From positions 62,001 through 126,000 of the IMG/VR virus record IMGVR_UViG_3300008952_002784: 64,000 nt of DNA; one strand, written 5' to 3'. The stretch is from a virus. Below, piece by piece: positions 37,520-46,282 of the stretch; the stretch's first letter is position 1; every line of letters starts with the position of its first letter. Under the pieces are notes generated by a model, which saw nothing but the letters and a program-made list of their open reading frames with translations, was not told the origin of the DNA and did no database searches. The translations under genes were made by a program, and so were the position numbers.

Positions 37520-39114
37520 TGGCCCCAACGACTAAGCAAAGGCAAATTAAAGAAATAGTCAAGTGCGGCAAAGACCCTGTTTATTTTATAAACCGATACC
37601 TGAAAATACAGCACCCAACCCGGGGCTTAATTCAATTTGACACTTATCCATTTCAAGATGAATGTATTAACGACTTTAATGAGCATAGATTCAACATAAT
37701 CTTAAAGTCTAGACAGTTGGGTATATCAACAATATCTGCAGCATATGCTGTTTGGCTTGGGTGCTTTTATAGAGATAAGTCTATTCTGATTATAGCAACT
37801 AAGCTTGCAGTTGCACAGAATTTTATTAAGAAAGTAAAGGTCGCAATTAGAAGCATGCCCAAGTGGCTTTTAGTCCCGGAAATTGTATCAAACAACAAGC
37901 AGACAATTGAATTTAGCAACGGTTCACAGATTAAAGCAGTTCCAACATCTGATGATGCAGGTCGTTCTGAAGCATTGTCGCTTCTAATTGTAGATGAAGC
38001 TGCTTTTATTAGGAATTTTGATGAGTTATTTACAGGATTATATCCCACACTAACTACCGGTGGCCGCGCTGTTATTCTCTCAACACCGAACGGAGTGGGT
38101 GGACAGTATCATGATCTTTGGATAAAAGCAGAGTCAGGAGAGAATGAGTTCAACCCAATTAAGCTTCCATGGGATATCCACCCAGACCATGATGTTGAGT
38201 GGTTCAAGAATGAATCTAAAAACTTGACTAAAAAGCAAGTAGCACAAGAGTTGTTGTGCGACTTTGCAGCTTCAGGTGACACAGTACTCAACAATGATGA
38301 TATTGAGTGGCTTGGATCATCGATACGACCACCAATTGAGAGGTGGGGACCAAACATGTCAGTCTGGGTATGGAAATACAGCCTCAGTGATCATCAATAC
38401 ATAATTTCAGCTGATGTTTCTCGGGGCGACTCTGGTGACTATAGCACATTTCATGTAATAGACACAGGGGAATCAGAAATTGTTGCTGAGTTCAAGTGCA
38501 AAATCCCGCCAGATCAATTTGCAATACTTTTGGCAGAGGCAGGTAAAAGATATAACACCGCGGTCTTATGCCCGGAAAATAATACGTATGGTTACGCTGT
38601 GATCATGAAATTATGTGAGCTAGATTATCCCAATCTCTATTATAAGAATGAAAAGGATAAATTTGCAGCTCTTTATGGAACTGGTGAAGTTGAGATTCAC
38701 AAGATAGGCTTTACAACATCGGGCAAATCTAGAAATCAAATACTGACTAAGCTTGAGCAGGTCATAAGAAACAAAGAAATCAAGTCATACTCTTCGAGAC
38801 TTTATGAAGAAGCTAAAACATTCATATGGAAGGGTCATAAGGCTCAAGCACAAAAAGGGAAGAACGATGACCTAATAATGTCATTAGCAATTGGGTTGTG
38901 GCTTTTTGATACTTCCCCAGTACATAGTCGTCATTCTTATGACCTAAATAAAGCAATGCTTGAAGGCTTTGGGGTAAATTCGAATAGTAAAGACACAATA
39001 GTTAACCCATGGGCCGGAAAAAATTATAACCCATTCAAGACATTTTCCGTTCAGACTATGCCAGAGTCAGGAAGCATTACCCCATATGGAGACATGTCGT
39101 GGTTACTTAAGTAG
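37519..39114 (+). CDS. 17: Terminase large subunit, gp17-like
   Basis: A 531-residue DNA-packaging motor (T4 gp17 is 610). The ATPase domain has the deviant Walker A SRQLGIST (64-71), Walker B LLIVDEAAF with Asp159-Glu160, and the coupling motif STPNG (188-192). The C-terminal nuclease is RNase H-like: Asp299 in IISADVSRGDSGDYS, the CPENNTYG strand with Glu353, and a final acidic GKNDDLIMSLAIGLW. It cuts concatemeric DNA and pumps it through the portal, whose gene follows. The ATG overlaps the previous stop. No intein or intron is seen in this gene, although large-terminase genes are frequent intein targets. Confidence 0.95.
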   Translation: MAPTTKQRQIKEIVKCGKDPVYFINRYLKIQHPTRGLIQFDTYPFQDECINDFNEHRFNIILKSRQLGISTISAAYAVWLGCFYRDKSILIIATKLAVAQNFIKKVKVAIRSMPKWLLVPEIVSNNKQTIEFSNGSQIKAVPTSDDAGRSEALSLLIVDEAAFIRNFDELFTGLYPTLTTGGRAVILSTPNGVGGQYHDLWIKAESGENEFNPIKLPWDIHPDHDVEWFKNESKNLTKKQVAQELLCDFAASGDTVLNNDDIEWLGSSIRPPIERWGPNMSVWVWKYSLSDHQYIISADVSRGDSGDYSTFHVIDTGESEIVAEFKCKIPPDQFAILLAEAGKRYNTAVLCPENNTYGYAVIMKLCELDYPNLYYKNEKDKFAALYGTGEVEIHKIGFTTSGKSRNQILTKLEQVIRNKEIKSYSSRLYEEAKTFIWKGHKAQAQKGKNDDLIMSLAIGLWLFDTSPVHSRHSYDLNKAMLEGFGVNSNSKDTIVNPWAGKNYNPFKTFSVQTMPESGSITPYGDMSWLLK

Positions 39115-39142
39115 TTTATGGTGCATAATATACGATTAGAAT

Positions 39143-39151
39143 CCTACTTAT
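39143..39151 (+). promoter_or_regulatory. Candidate late-promoter motif (CCTACTTAT)
   Basis: TACTTAT in the 64-base gap before the portal gene, ending 27 bases before its ATG. It matches the recurrent TAYTTAW pattern but lacks the preceding AT seen at most other copies, so it is a weaker example. The start itself follows a weak GGTGG site. Confidence 0.25.
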
Positions 39152-39178
39152 AGAAAAAGTGACTGTTATAGGTGGCAG

Positions 39179-42100
39179 ATGTCAAAGAAACCCGCGAATT
39201 TATTCGTTAGATTAACTAAATTATTTAGATCCGGCCCGGTAATCAAGAAGAAGGTGAAAAACTATGAACCTTCGTCTACATCAACTGCGCTTGAAATATT
39301 TAAGCAATCACACAGCGATGTCTACAATAGTACACTGTCAAGCTACGGTCAATTTGACAGAATGTGTCTAGATCTGAATACTATGATTGCTGTTCCAGGC
39401 ATAGAGAAGTATGTAAGTCTTGGAAGCTTAATCGATCAGTATGCGGATGGAGAAAAGTTTATTGTTTATGCATATGATCACGAAATACAGCAAATTGTTC
39501 CAGCATGGGCACATCACCCAAGATCCTCGGGCATTAGAAAAACTGTAAAAATAACATTTGACGATGGATCAAATTTGATTTGCACACATGATCATCCTTG
39601 TATGATGAGAGATGGATCTTTTGTAGAAGCTGCCAAACTTAATAAAAATGATTCAATGATGCCATTTTATCGCAAAGATTTTTCAGGCGGTGAAAGTGGA
39701 TATTATAATATCTACACAATGGAGAAGCATGGGTGGAACGGATGGACATCTGAGCATAGATTAATTGCAGAGTGGAAAGAGGAGAGAAGTGTCGAAAGAA
39801 AATCAGAGCACGTTCACCATAAAGACTTTAATCCTTCTAACAATACACCTGAAAATTTAGTGATAATGAATGCTCATGATCATTTGTCTATGCATGCTAA
39901 ATTAGCAACGCATATGAAATCGCCAAAGATGAGAGAACATCTTTCAAGACTTCAAAAAGAAAAGTGGGCGAATGATGATGGAACAAGAAGAAAGAACTTA
40001 GTCTCATTCAATAAGCGTTCTGACATTATTGAAAAGAGGCGACAGCATGCTACTGAAAATAACCAATCTAAAAACCCAAGTGTAGCAAAGAAAATATCTG
40101 AAAAAGCTATCAAAAGATATTCTAACCCTCACTGGAAAGAGTTTGCTTCTAAGCAAACATCTAGATTACACAAAGAAGGGAAGCTTAAAGTTACAAAGAA
40201 CTTTAGCAATTACTGGTCTGGGAAAACCCGACCACAAGCTTGGAAAGATGCTAGATCTGGAAAAGCAAATCATGCATTTGTCAATATTGAAAAAGATGAT
40301 TTGATAGACGCTATCCTTAGACATACAAAAAGAAAAGATGTTGCCATAGAAATGGGAGTATCACCCAGCACAGTAAAAAGAAGAGCAAGTGATCTATTTG
40401 ATCTAAACAGCTGGAAAGAAATAGTTGAACATGTACATCTTAGCTATCAAAATCACAAAGTAATCTCTGTAGAGCCTTGGGTATCACTAGAGACCGGAGA
40501 CATAACAGTCGATGGGTATGAAAATTTTGCTACAGACACAATAATTGTACATAATTCTCGCTACGGAGATTTTTCAGAAATGGAATCAACGCCTGAGATT
40601 GCTTCTGCACTAGACATATATGCAGAAGAGTGCGTATCACCATCTGCTAGCGGAGAAGTATTACACATCCACTCAGACAATCGAAAGATTCAAGAGATTC
40701 TCGAGGGATTATTTCATGATACACTAAACGTCGACTTCAATCTTGTAATGTGGGTAAGAAATCTTGTAAAGTACGGAGACTTCTTTTTATTCAACGATAT
40801 TTCACCAGAGTATGGTGTCATAAATGCATTCCCAATAGCAATATCAGAAATTGAAAGAGAAGAAGGCTTTGATAAGGATGATCCTGCAGCTGTCCGTTTT
40901 CGCTGGATTACTCAGGGCAATCAAGTATTAGAAAACTGGCAAGTATCTCACTTTAGACTTCTTGGTAATGACGCTTTTCTTCCTTACGGATCATCTGTTT
41001 TAGAATCGTCTCGCAGAATTTGGCGGCAATTAATTCTGATCGAAGATGCGATGTTAGTGTATCGAGTCATTCGTGCTCCTGAGCGACGAGTATTTTATAT
41101 TGATGTGGGTAATGTTCCGCCTGAAGATGTTGGAAATTATCTTGAGCAAGCAAAAACTAGCCTCAAGCGGAATCAGATTGTTGATAAAGATACTGGAAAA
41201 GTTGACCTGAGATACAATCCGCTTTGTATATATGGCGATAATAAAGTTCCTCTCTTAGATGGACGCACAATAAAAATAAAAGATTTGGTTGCTGAGTGGA
41301 ATGACGATAAAAGAGATCAAGAAGTATATTCTGTCAATCTCAAAGACGGAGGCACAATTGTTCCTGGAAAAATAATCTGGGCAGGAAAAACTGGAGAAGT
41401 AGAAAAGTTAATAGAAGTAGAGCTTGACGATGGTGGTTTGTACAGGGTAACGCCTGATCACAAGTTGATGCTACGAGATGGTAATCCAATAAAGGCAAAA
41501 GATCTGAAGCTTGGTGATTCGTTGATGCCGCTCTACAGACGTTATCAAGATATTTCACCAAATAAAAAGAATGCAAAGTATGAGCAAGTATATGTTCCAA
41601 AGCAAGATAAATTTGTGTACACACATCGTGTCGTTGCTGCTAGTAAGTACGATATAGCACTCAATGATGCATTTTTGCGTGTCAAGGATCATGTTGTTCA
41701 TCATGCAAATTTCAATAAGCATGATAACTCATCAGATAATTTGGTGTTAATGGAGCGAGATGAACATTCAAGATTACATGCAGAAATAGGTAGAAAGCAT
41801 CTGGTTAGATACAACAAATCAGATGAAAAAAGAAAGAAGCAGACTAAGTGGAATATTGAAAGAAATTCTATTGAAGCAATGTCATGGTATAACGGATCTG
41901 AACTTCATAAATCTCACAATAAGGCTCGAAAAGAAGCACAGCTTAAGTCTTGGGCGAGCAATAAAGAAAAGCGTTCAAAAGCAATGCGCTATAATTTTGA
42001 TGATGTATGTGTACAACTTTTAGGTGACATAGCTAGACAGCTAGACAAAAAAGTGAGCTTTGAAAATTTTGCTAATCTTGTTCGACATGATGAAACTTTT

Positions 42101-44833
42101 ATGTCACATTATAGGCACATTAATGAACATATCAAGCGTACACCAGAAAAATCTATACATAGAGGAAATTTACGAACCAAGCTTAAAGAAAAAGGATTTG
42201 CGAATTACTATGCATTTTTGACTGCATTCAATCCTAAGATAATGGGTCACAAGTTTGTTAATAATATAGTGCATGAAAAAGAAAAACAGTACACAAACCA
42301 CAAAGTTACTGCGATTAGAGAGATTATTACAAAAGAATCAGTTTATAATGTGACTGTAGAAGGCAATTTCAACCTTGGAATTGCTTCTTATAACGATATT
42401 GACAATCAAAAAAGTTCAATAATTACATATCAGTCGGTTGACGAAGATTATTTCCTTCCGGTTCGAGGTGGCGAGTCTGGTACTAAGATTGATACTCTCG
42501 CCGGCGGTCAAAACACAGCCGCGATTGAAGATGTAGAATACATTCAAAAGAAGCTTTTTGCAGCGCTCAAGATACCGAGAGCATATCTCGGTTATGACGA
42601 AGATGTCGGTTGTCTCACTGGAGACATCATGGTTGATCTTCTAGATGGCAGACAAGTTTCAATGAGCGAGCTTGTGAATGAATACGAGCAAGGAAAAAAC
42701 AACTGGGTGTATTCATTTGACTTAGACGGCACCCCAAAACCAGGCAAGATTTCGAATGCTTGGAAAACAAAAGACGTTACAGAACTATATGAGATTGAGC
42801 TAGATAATGGTAAGAAAATTAAGTGTACCGCTAATCATCCTTTCCTGCTCAAGCGAGGAGTGTATGTTCGAGCAGATGAACTTAAAGAAGACATGCCGTT
42901 GATGGCACTATATTCTCGTGATTCTAAAAAAAGCCTTAAGGATTATGAACAGATCTTCGATCACAATACTAGGAACTGGATTTATACACACCGAATGGTA
43001 AATGAGAACACTGAAATACCTATCCACGATTCAGCTGGCAAAGAAGACTATGACGTAGTTCATCATGCAACATTTGATAAGAAGAATAATAGTCCGGACT
43101 CGTTGTTGTTGATGGGTAGAAAATCACATATTAAGCTACATGCTGAGCATGGTGAAAATTTATTATCTGAAGTCTCCAGAGACAGATTACGCGAGGTGAT
43201 GAAATCCGAAAGCTATAAAATAAATCATATCAAAGGGGTTCAGGAAGCTTGGGATAATGATAAAGGTAATCGCCGCGCCAAACTATCAACAGATAATAAA
43301 AAATATGACAAAATTGACTTGATGACTTCACGTCTGCGCGAATTGATAAATTTAGGGAAGCTAAATCCATCTGAGTGCCTAAAGCAACCCCGCCCAGATT
43401 TTTCTGTCATTGTTGGTTCTGTCAAGGCTGGTAATCATACTCTAGAGATGATCTGCAATGATATTGGGTTTGGTCCTGTTGTTACTGCTGAGATTATCAA
43501 GACTGAGTGTGGGTCATGGAATGAATTTGTCGATATACATGATACAAAAGCTAGCCGCAAAGGCAGAGCATTAAGACACTATAATATTGTAAAAGCAAAA
43601 GAATTAGCAGCAACTTGCAAAACAAGAAAAGAATTCCATAACCGAAATATCGTATCCAGAACTGCTCATGAAAACCAGCTTACTAAGCACGGGCTATCTC
43701 CAACAGCCTGGTATAGCGAAAATATTGGAGCCTTCAATCACAAAGTAGCATCTGTGAAAAAGCTGATATTGACTGCCCCTATCCCTGTATTCGATATTCA
43801 GGTTGAGGGATGGTCAAACTTTGTCGTTGAGAATTCAATTGTCGTTCACAATTCTAAAGCTACGCTAGCTCAAGAAGATATCAGATTTTCTAGAACAATT
43901 CAGCGAATACAAAAAACAATTGTTTCAGAGTTGAATAAGCTGGCAATGATTCATCTTTACGCACATGGATATGAAGGTGAAGATCTAGTCGACTTTGTAA
44001 TTAAACTTTCTAATCCGTCGTCAATTGCACAGCAGCAAAAACTTGAGCTAATCAGGTCTAAATTTGAAATTGCAGGCACAGCTCCGGAGGGTTTAGTTGA
44101 TCGAAATTGGATTCGCAAGAATGTTCTAGAGTTGACAAAACAAGAAATTGAGTTCATAGAAGAGGGTAAGGTACATGACAAGCTTCGTGATGTAGAGCTT
44201 GAAGCTACAGGAGCTGAAGAATCTGCAGACACCCCTGCTGGTGATACTCCCGGTGGCGAAGAAGGTGGCGAAGATCTATTTGCAGGCGATACAGCACAGG
44301 GGTCGTTATTAGTCGCCACCCCCGGACCTAACAGATCAACAAAAATAGATGACAAAGATGACGATGACGAAGATGTAGATGAGATTGATCTGTCTTCTTT
44401 TTCTATAGAAGATTTAAATGCACCCACTAAAATTCAGAATAGAATAAGAAATGTCTTTAATGAGCCCATTCGAAACTCTAGAAAAAACACGTCAGGCCCT
44501 GGGTCCACACATATGCCTGACTTTCATAAGATGACGTCCATTGGTAGGTCTGGCCGAAGACAAGACACTCTTAATAAACCGTTTGATGATGATTTCATGA
44601 AAGATCCCTTTGGGGAGTCTATATTTCCGAAAAGTCCGACGATTGATAATTTCATCGACAACAAAATAAAACAGAGCAATAAAATGACACGTGAAATGGA
44701 GTCAGTGATACAGAATCTAGAAGGTATGTTCAGTGTTGGCAAGACGTCCATACTTAATGAAGACATAGATTCATCTATAGCTGATGAAGATCTAGGATTT
44801 GAAGTTACTGATGACAATGAGAGTGAAGAATGA
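39179..44833 (+). CDS. 20: Portal vertex protein, gp20-like, with three in-frame inteins
   Basis: A 1884-residue precursor. Removing the three inteins (63-459, 683-1085, 1145-1558) leaves a continuous 670-residue portal protein; T4 gp20 has 524, the excess being a long acidic, probably disordered C-terminus (DDKDDDDEDVDEIDL). The extein segments read without gaps: FDRM joined to SRYGDFSEMESTPEIASALD, RYNPL to SVDEDYFLPVRGG, and DEDVG to SKATLAQEDIRFSRTIQRIQ; these are conserved portal segments (T4 has SMTEDYWL and TRDELTFAKFIRELQ). The portal is the 12-subunit ring through which DNA enters and to which the neck attaches. All three inteins must be spliced out for a working ring. It overlaps the next gene by ATGA. 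Confidence 0.93.
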   Translation: MSKKPANLFVRLTKLFRSGPVIKKKVKNYEPSSTSTALEIFKQSHSDVYNSTLSSYGQFDRMCLDLNTMIAVPGIEKYVSLGSLIDQYADGEKFIVYAYDHEIQQIVPAWAHHPRSSGIRKTVKITFDDGSNLICTHDHPCMMRDGSFVEAAKLNKNDSMMPFYRKDFSGGESGYYNIYTMEKHGWNGWTSEHRLIAEWKEERSVERKSEHVHHKDFNPSNNTPENLVIMNAHDHLSMHAKLATHMKSPKMREHLSRLQKEKWANDDGTRRKNLVSFNKRSDIIEKRRQHATENNQSKNPSVAKKISEKAIKRYSNPHWKEFASKQTSRLHKEGKLKVTKNFSNYWSGKTRPQAWKDARSGKANHAFVNIEKDDLIDAILRHTKRKDVAIEMGVSPSTVKRRASDLFDLNSWKEIVEHVHLSYQNHKVISVEPWVSLETGDITVDGYENFATDTIIVHNSRYGDFSEMESTPEIASALDIYAEECVSPSASGEVLHIHSDNRKIQEILEGLFHDTLNVDFNLVMWVRNLVKYGDFFLFNDISPEYGVINAFPIAISEIEREEGFDKDDPAAVRFRWITQGNQVLENWQVSHFRLLGNDAFLPYGSSVLESSRRIWRQLILIEDAMLVYRVIRAPERRVFYIDVGNVPPEDVGNYLEQAKTSLKRNQIVDKDTGKVDLRYNPLCIYGDNKVPLLDGRTIKIKDLVAEWNDDKRDQEVYSVNLKDGGTIVPGKIIWAGKTGEVEKLIEVELDDGGLYRVTPDHKLMLRDGNPIKAKDLKLGDSLMPLYRRYQDISPNKKNAKYEQVYVPKQDKFVYTHRVVAASKYDIALNDAFLRVKDHVVHHANFNKHDNSSDNLVLMERDEHSRLHAEIGRKHLVRYNKSDEKRKKQTKWNIERNSIEAMSWYNGSELHKSHNKARKEAQLKSWASNKEKRSKAMRYNFDDVCVQLLGDIARQLDKKVSFENFANLVRHDETFMSHYRHINEHIKRTPEKSIHRGNLRTKLKEKGFANYYAFLTAFNPKIMGHKFVNNIVHEKEKQYTNHKVTAIREIITKESVYNVTVEGNFNLGIASYNDIDNQKSSIITYQSVDEDYFLPVRGGESGTKIDTLAGGQNTAAIEDVEYIQKKLFAALKIPRAYLGYDEDVGCLTGDIMVDLLDGRQVSMSELVNEYEQGKNNWVYSFDLDGTPKPGKISNAWKTKDVTELYEIELDNGKKIKCTANHPFLLKRGVYVRADELKEDMPLMALYSRDSKKSLKDYEQIFDHNTRNWIYTHRMVNENTEIPIHDSAGKEDYDVVHHATFDKKNNSPDSLLLMGRKSHIKLHAEHGENLLSEVSRDRLREVMKSESYKINHIKGVQEAWDNDKGNRRAKLSTDNKKYDKIDLMTSRLRELINLGKLNPSECLKQPRPDFSVIVGSVKAGNHTLEMICNDIGFGPVVTAEIIKTECGSWNEFVDIHDTKASRKGRALRHYNIVKAKELAATCKTRKEFHNRNIVSRTAHENQLTKHGLSPTAWYSENIGAFNHKVASVKKLILTAPIPVFDIQVEGWSNFVVENSIVVHNSKATLAQEDIRFSRTIQRIQKTIVSELNKLAMIHLYAHGYEGEDLVDFVIKLSNPSSIAQQQKLELIRSKFEIAGTAPEGLVDRNWIRKNVLELTKQEIEFIEEGKVHDKLRDVELEATGAEESADTPAGDTPGGEEGGEDLFAGDTAQGSLLVATPGPNRSTKIDDKDDDDEDVDEIDLSSFSIEDLNAPTKIQNRIRNVFNEPIRNSRKNTSGPGSTHMPDFHKMTSIGRSGRRQDTLNKPFDDDFMKDPFGESIFPKSPTIDNFIDNKIKQSNKMTREMESVIQNLEGMFSVGKTSILNEDIDSSIADEDLGFEVTDDNESEE
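39365..40555 (+). mobile_element. Intein 1 in portal gene, HNH homing type
   Basis: Residues 63-459 of the precursor, 397 residues. It starts with Cys63 (CLDLNTMIAV, block A) after Arg-Met, has block B Thr-His-Asp-His-Pro (LICTHDHPCMM), and ends in Val-His-Asn459 followed by Ser, the normal class 1 splice junction. Between the splicing halves is an HNH homing nuclease (His-His-Lys-Asp-Phe-Asn, Asn-Asn, ENLVIM, His-Asp-His; 39809-39900), basic NUMOD-like segments, and a helix-turn-helix (DVAIEMGVSPSTVKRRASDL, 40328-40401) that probably recognises the homing site. All splicing residues appear intact, so it should be active. Confidence 0.92.
41225..42433 (+). mobile_element. Intein 2 in portal gene, HNH type, Tyr-Gln C-terminus
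   Basis: Residues 683-1085, 403 residues. It begins with Cys683 (CIYGDNKVPLLDGR, block A), has block B Thr-Pro-Asp-His (VTPDHKLML), an HNH nuclease (HVVHHANFNK to SRLHAEIG, about 41689-41785) and block F YNVTVEGNFNLGI. The end is unusual: IITYQ followed by Ser, where His-Asn is normally found, so the terminal residue is Gln1085 and the residue before it Tyr. The junction is fixed by the surrounding portal sequence (RYNPL then SVDEDYF). Inteins that end in Gln are known and can splice, often more slowly, so the element may be active but weaker. Confidence 0.88.
42611..43852 (+). mobile_element. Intein 3 in portal gene, HNH homing type
   Basis: Residues 1145-1558, 414 residues. It starts with Cys1145 (CLTGDIMVDLLDGRQ), has block B Thr-Ala-Asn-His-Pro (IKCTANHPFLL), and ends IVVHN1558 followed by Ser, a canonical junction. 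The HNH region (VVHHATFDKKNNSPDSLLLM, near 43050-43152) resembles that of intein 2 but has Asp-Ser where the others have Glu/Asp-Asn before Leu, so its nuclease may be weakened. The N-terminal 200 residues are clearly related to intein 2 (shared DLLDGR-type start, VVHHA, LHAE), suggesting the two are paralogues. Confidence 0.9.
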
Positions 44834-45675
44834 GCAATACTCACAATAAAAAGAGAAATGTTGGAATCGTCTATGAGCAGCTAATTAATGTAATCTCTTC
44901 TTACTTAGTTGAGGGAGATCTTGACAAGGCAGACAATGTAATTGGTTTGATCAAAACACATTTTCAGCCTGGCAGTGAACTCTATAAAGAGTTCCGTCTA
45001 TTCAATGCGCTAGTAAAGACGACAGTAAGTTCAGACTCTTTGGCGTCTAGAATACTCGAAGAGGCAAAGATAGCTGCTAAAGACCATGATGCAACAAAAC
45101 TACGAAAAGAAAAATCGTTACTAATAAAGGATATCAATCTCAAAATTAGTAAAGATGAATTTTACGGAACACGTGTTGAAAATTATAGGACATATGCAAC
45201 AATACAGACAGTTCTCAATGGGTGGCGATCAAAATCACCCAACATTCGAATAGTGGCTGAGTATGAAGATAAAGTTCATGCATGGCTCCGTGAAGACAAG
45301 ACACCCGATACAGTTGAAGAACACATAACACCCGACATCGATCGATTGACAGTCAAGCTAATGAGAGAGAAGTTTGATGACAAGTACAAAAACTTATCAT
45401 GTCGGCAAAAATATATGCTCTCAGATTACATGTTTGACAGTACGGCTAAAAACGAAAAGCTTAAAGAAAATCTAGCGACTATTCAAAAAGACTTAATTGT
45501 AGAATTAACACAGCTTCACAGCAGTTGTGAGAATTCAATACTGCGTGATAAAATGCCGTCTGTGATAGAAAATGTAACACTGCTAAATCCAGAAACTTTG
45601 AATGATGAAAATATAAGCAAATTTCTGCTAGCTATTAAGCTGTGTGAAGAAATAACGGAGAAGATAGATGAGTAA
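44830..45675 (+). CDS. Putative prohead core/assembly protein
   Basis: A 281-residue, mostly helical and charged protein. Its N-terminus (KKRNVGIVYEQLINVISSYL) is followed by several heptad-like helices; there is no enzyme motif or membrane segment. It lies between portal and protease, where T4 keeps the prohead core genes 67 and 68, and it overlaps both neighbours (ATGA with the portal, 8 bases with the protease). A core or portal-associated role is therefore likely but only from position; no sequence similarity to gp67/gp68 is evident to me. Confidence 0.5.
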   Translation: MSNTHNKKRNVGIVYEQLINVISSYLVEGDLDKADNVIGLIKTHFQPGSELYKEFRLFNALVKTTVSSDSLASRILEEAKIAAKDHDATKLRKEKSLLIKDINLKISKDEFYGTRVENYRTYATIQTVLNGWRSKSPNIRIVAEYEDKVHAWLREDKTPDTVEEHITPDIDRLTVKLMREKFDDKYKNLSCRQKYMLSDYMFDSTAKNEKLKENLATIQKDLIVELTQLHSSCENSILRDKMPSVIENVTLLNPETLNDENISKFLLAIKLCEEITEKIDE

Positions 45676-46282
45676 CAACCTAAAGCTTTTAACTGAGTGG
45701 GCCCCATTCGAATACTCATCAGACATGATTGTAGAGTCCAAAGAAAAGAATGGTGGTAAGATTATAATGAAGGGAGTTCTTCAAAAATCTGAGACACTTA
45801 ATCAGAACGGAAGAATATACCCAAGGTCAATTTTAGAGAGAGAAATACGAAATTATCAAAAATTCATTTCTGAGAACAGAGCATTAGGGGAACTAGACCA
45901 TCCTGACAGTAGCGTTGTTGAATTGAAAAATGCTTCACACATTATTCGCGAAGCACATATGGATGGCGACGTTTGTTTTGGCACTGTAGAAATACTTGAT
46001 ACGCCTAGCGGAAAAATACTCAAGAGTTTAGTAGAATCCGGAGTTACACTTGGAATATCTTCAAGGGGGGTTGGATCTACTTCTCCGGATGGCGATTACC
46101 AGGTTGTTCAAGATGATTTTCAGCTTATATGCTGGGATTTTGTCTCAGAACCGTCTACTCCTGGTGCATTTATGATGCGTGAAGGCAGAGAAATTTCTAA
46201 GCGTGATTTAAATCGACATTTCACTAAGAGTGATAGACTAGATAGACTATTCAATGATATAATATTATGGGAGAGCGAATAG
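45668..46282 (+). CDS. 21: Prohead maturation protease, gp21-like
   Basis: A 204-residue serine protease of the T4 gp21/herpesvirus assemblin-like fold, close in length to T4 gp21 (212). The nucleophile motif is LGISSRGVGS (Ser131-Ser132 followed by Arg), and the catalytic His78 is in GELDHPDSS. SETLNQNGRIYPRSILEREI (41-60) is the conserved opening of the family. In such phages it cuts scaffold, core and capsid proteins after Glu once the prohead is complete. It starts inside the preceding gene (8-base overlap) and is followed directly by the next ATG. Confidence 0.92.
   Translation: MSNNLKLLTEWAPFEYSSDMIVESKEKNGGKIIMKGVLQKSETLNQNGRIYPRSILEREIRNYQKFISENRALGELDHPDSSVVELKNASHIIREAHMDGDVCFGTVEILDTPSGKILKSLVESGVTLGISSRGVGSTSPDGDYQVVQDDFQLICWDFVSEPSTPGAFMMREGREISKRDLNRHFTKSDRLDRLFNDIILWESE

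Noticed and set aside
39365-43852. Group I introns instead of inteins in the portal gene
   Set aside because: The inserts keep one open frame throughout with intein splicing blocks and Cys/Asn or Cys/Gln ends; introns would contain stops.
43957-44427. Antisense Ser-rich frame of 156 codons
   Set aside because: Shadow of the acidic C-terminus of the portal gene, for the same compositional reason.
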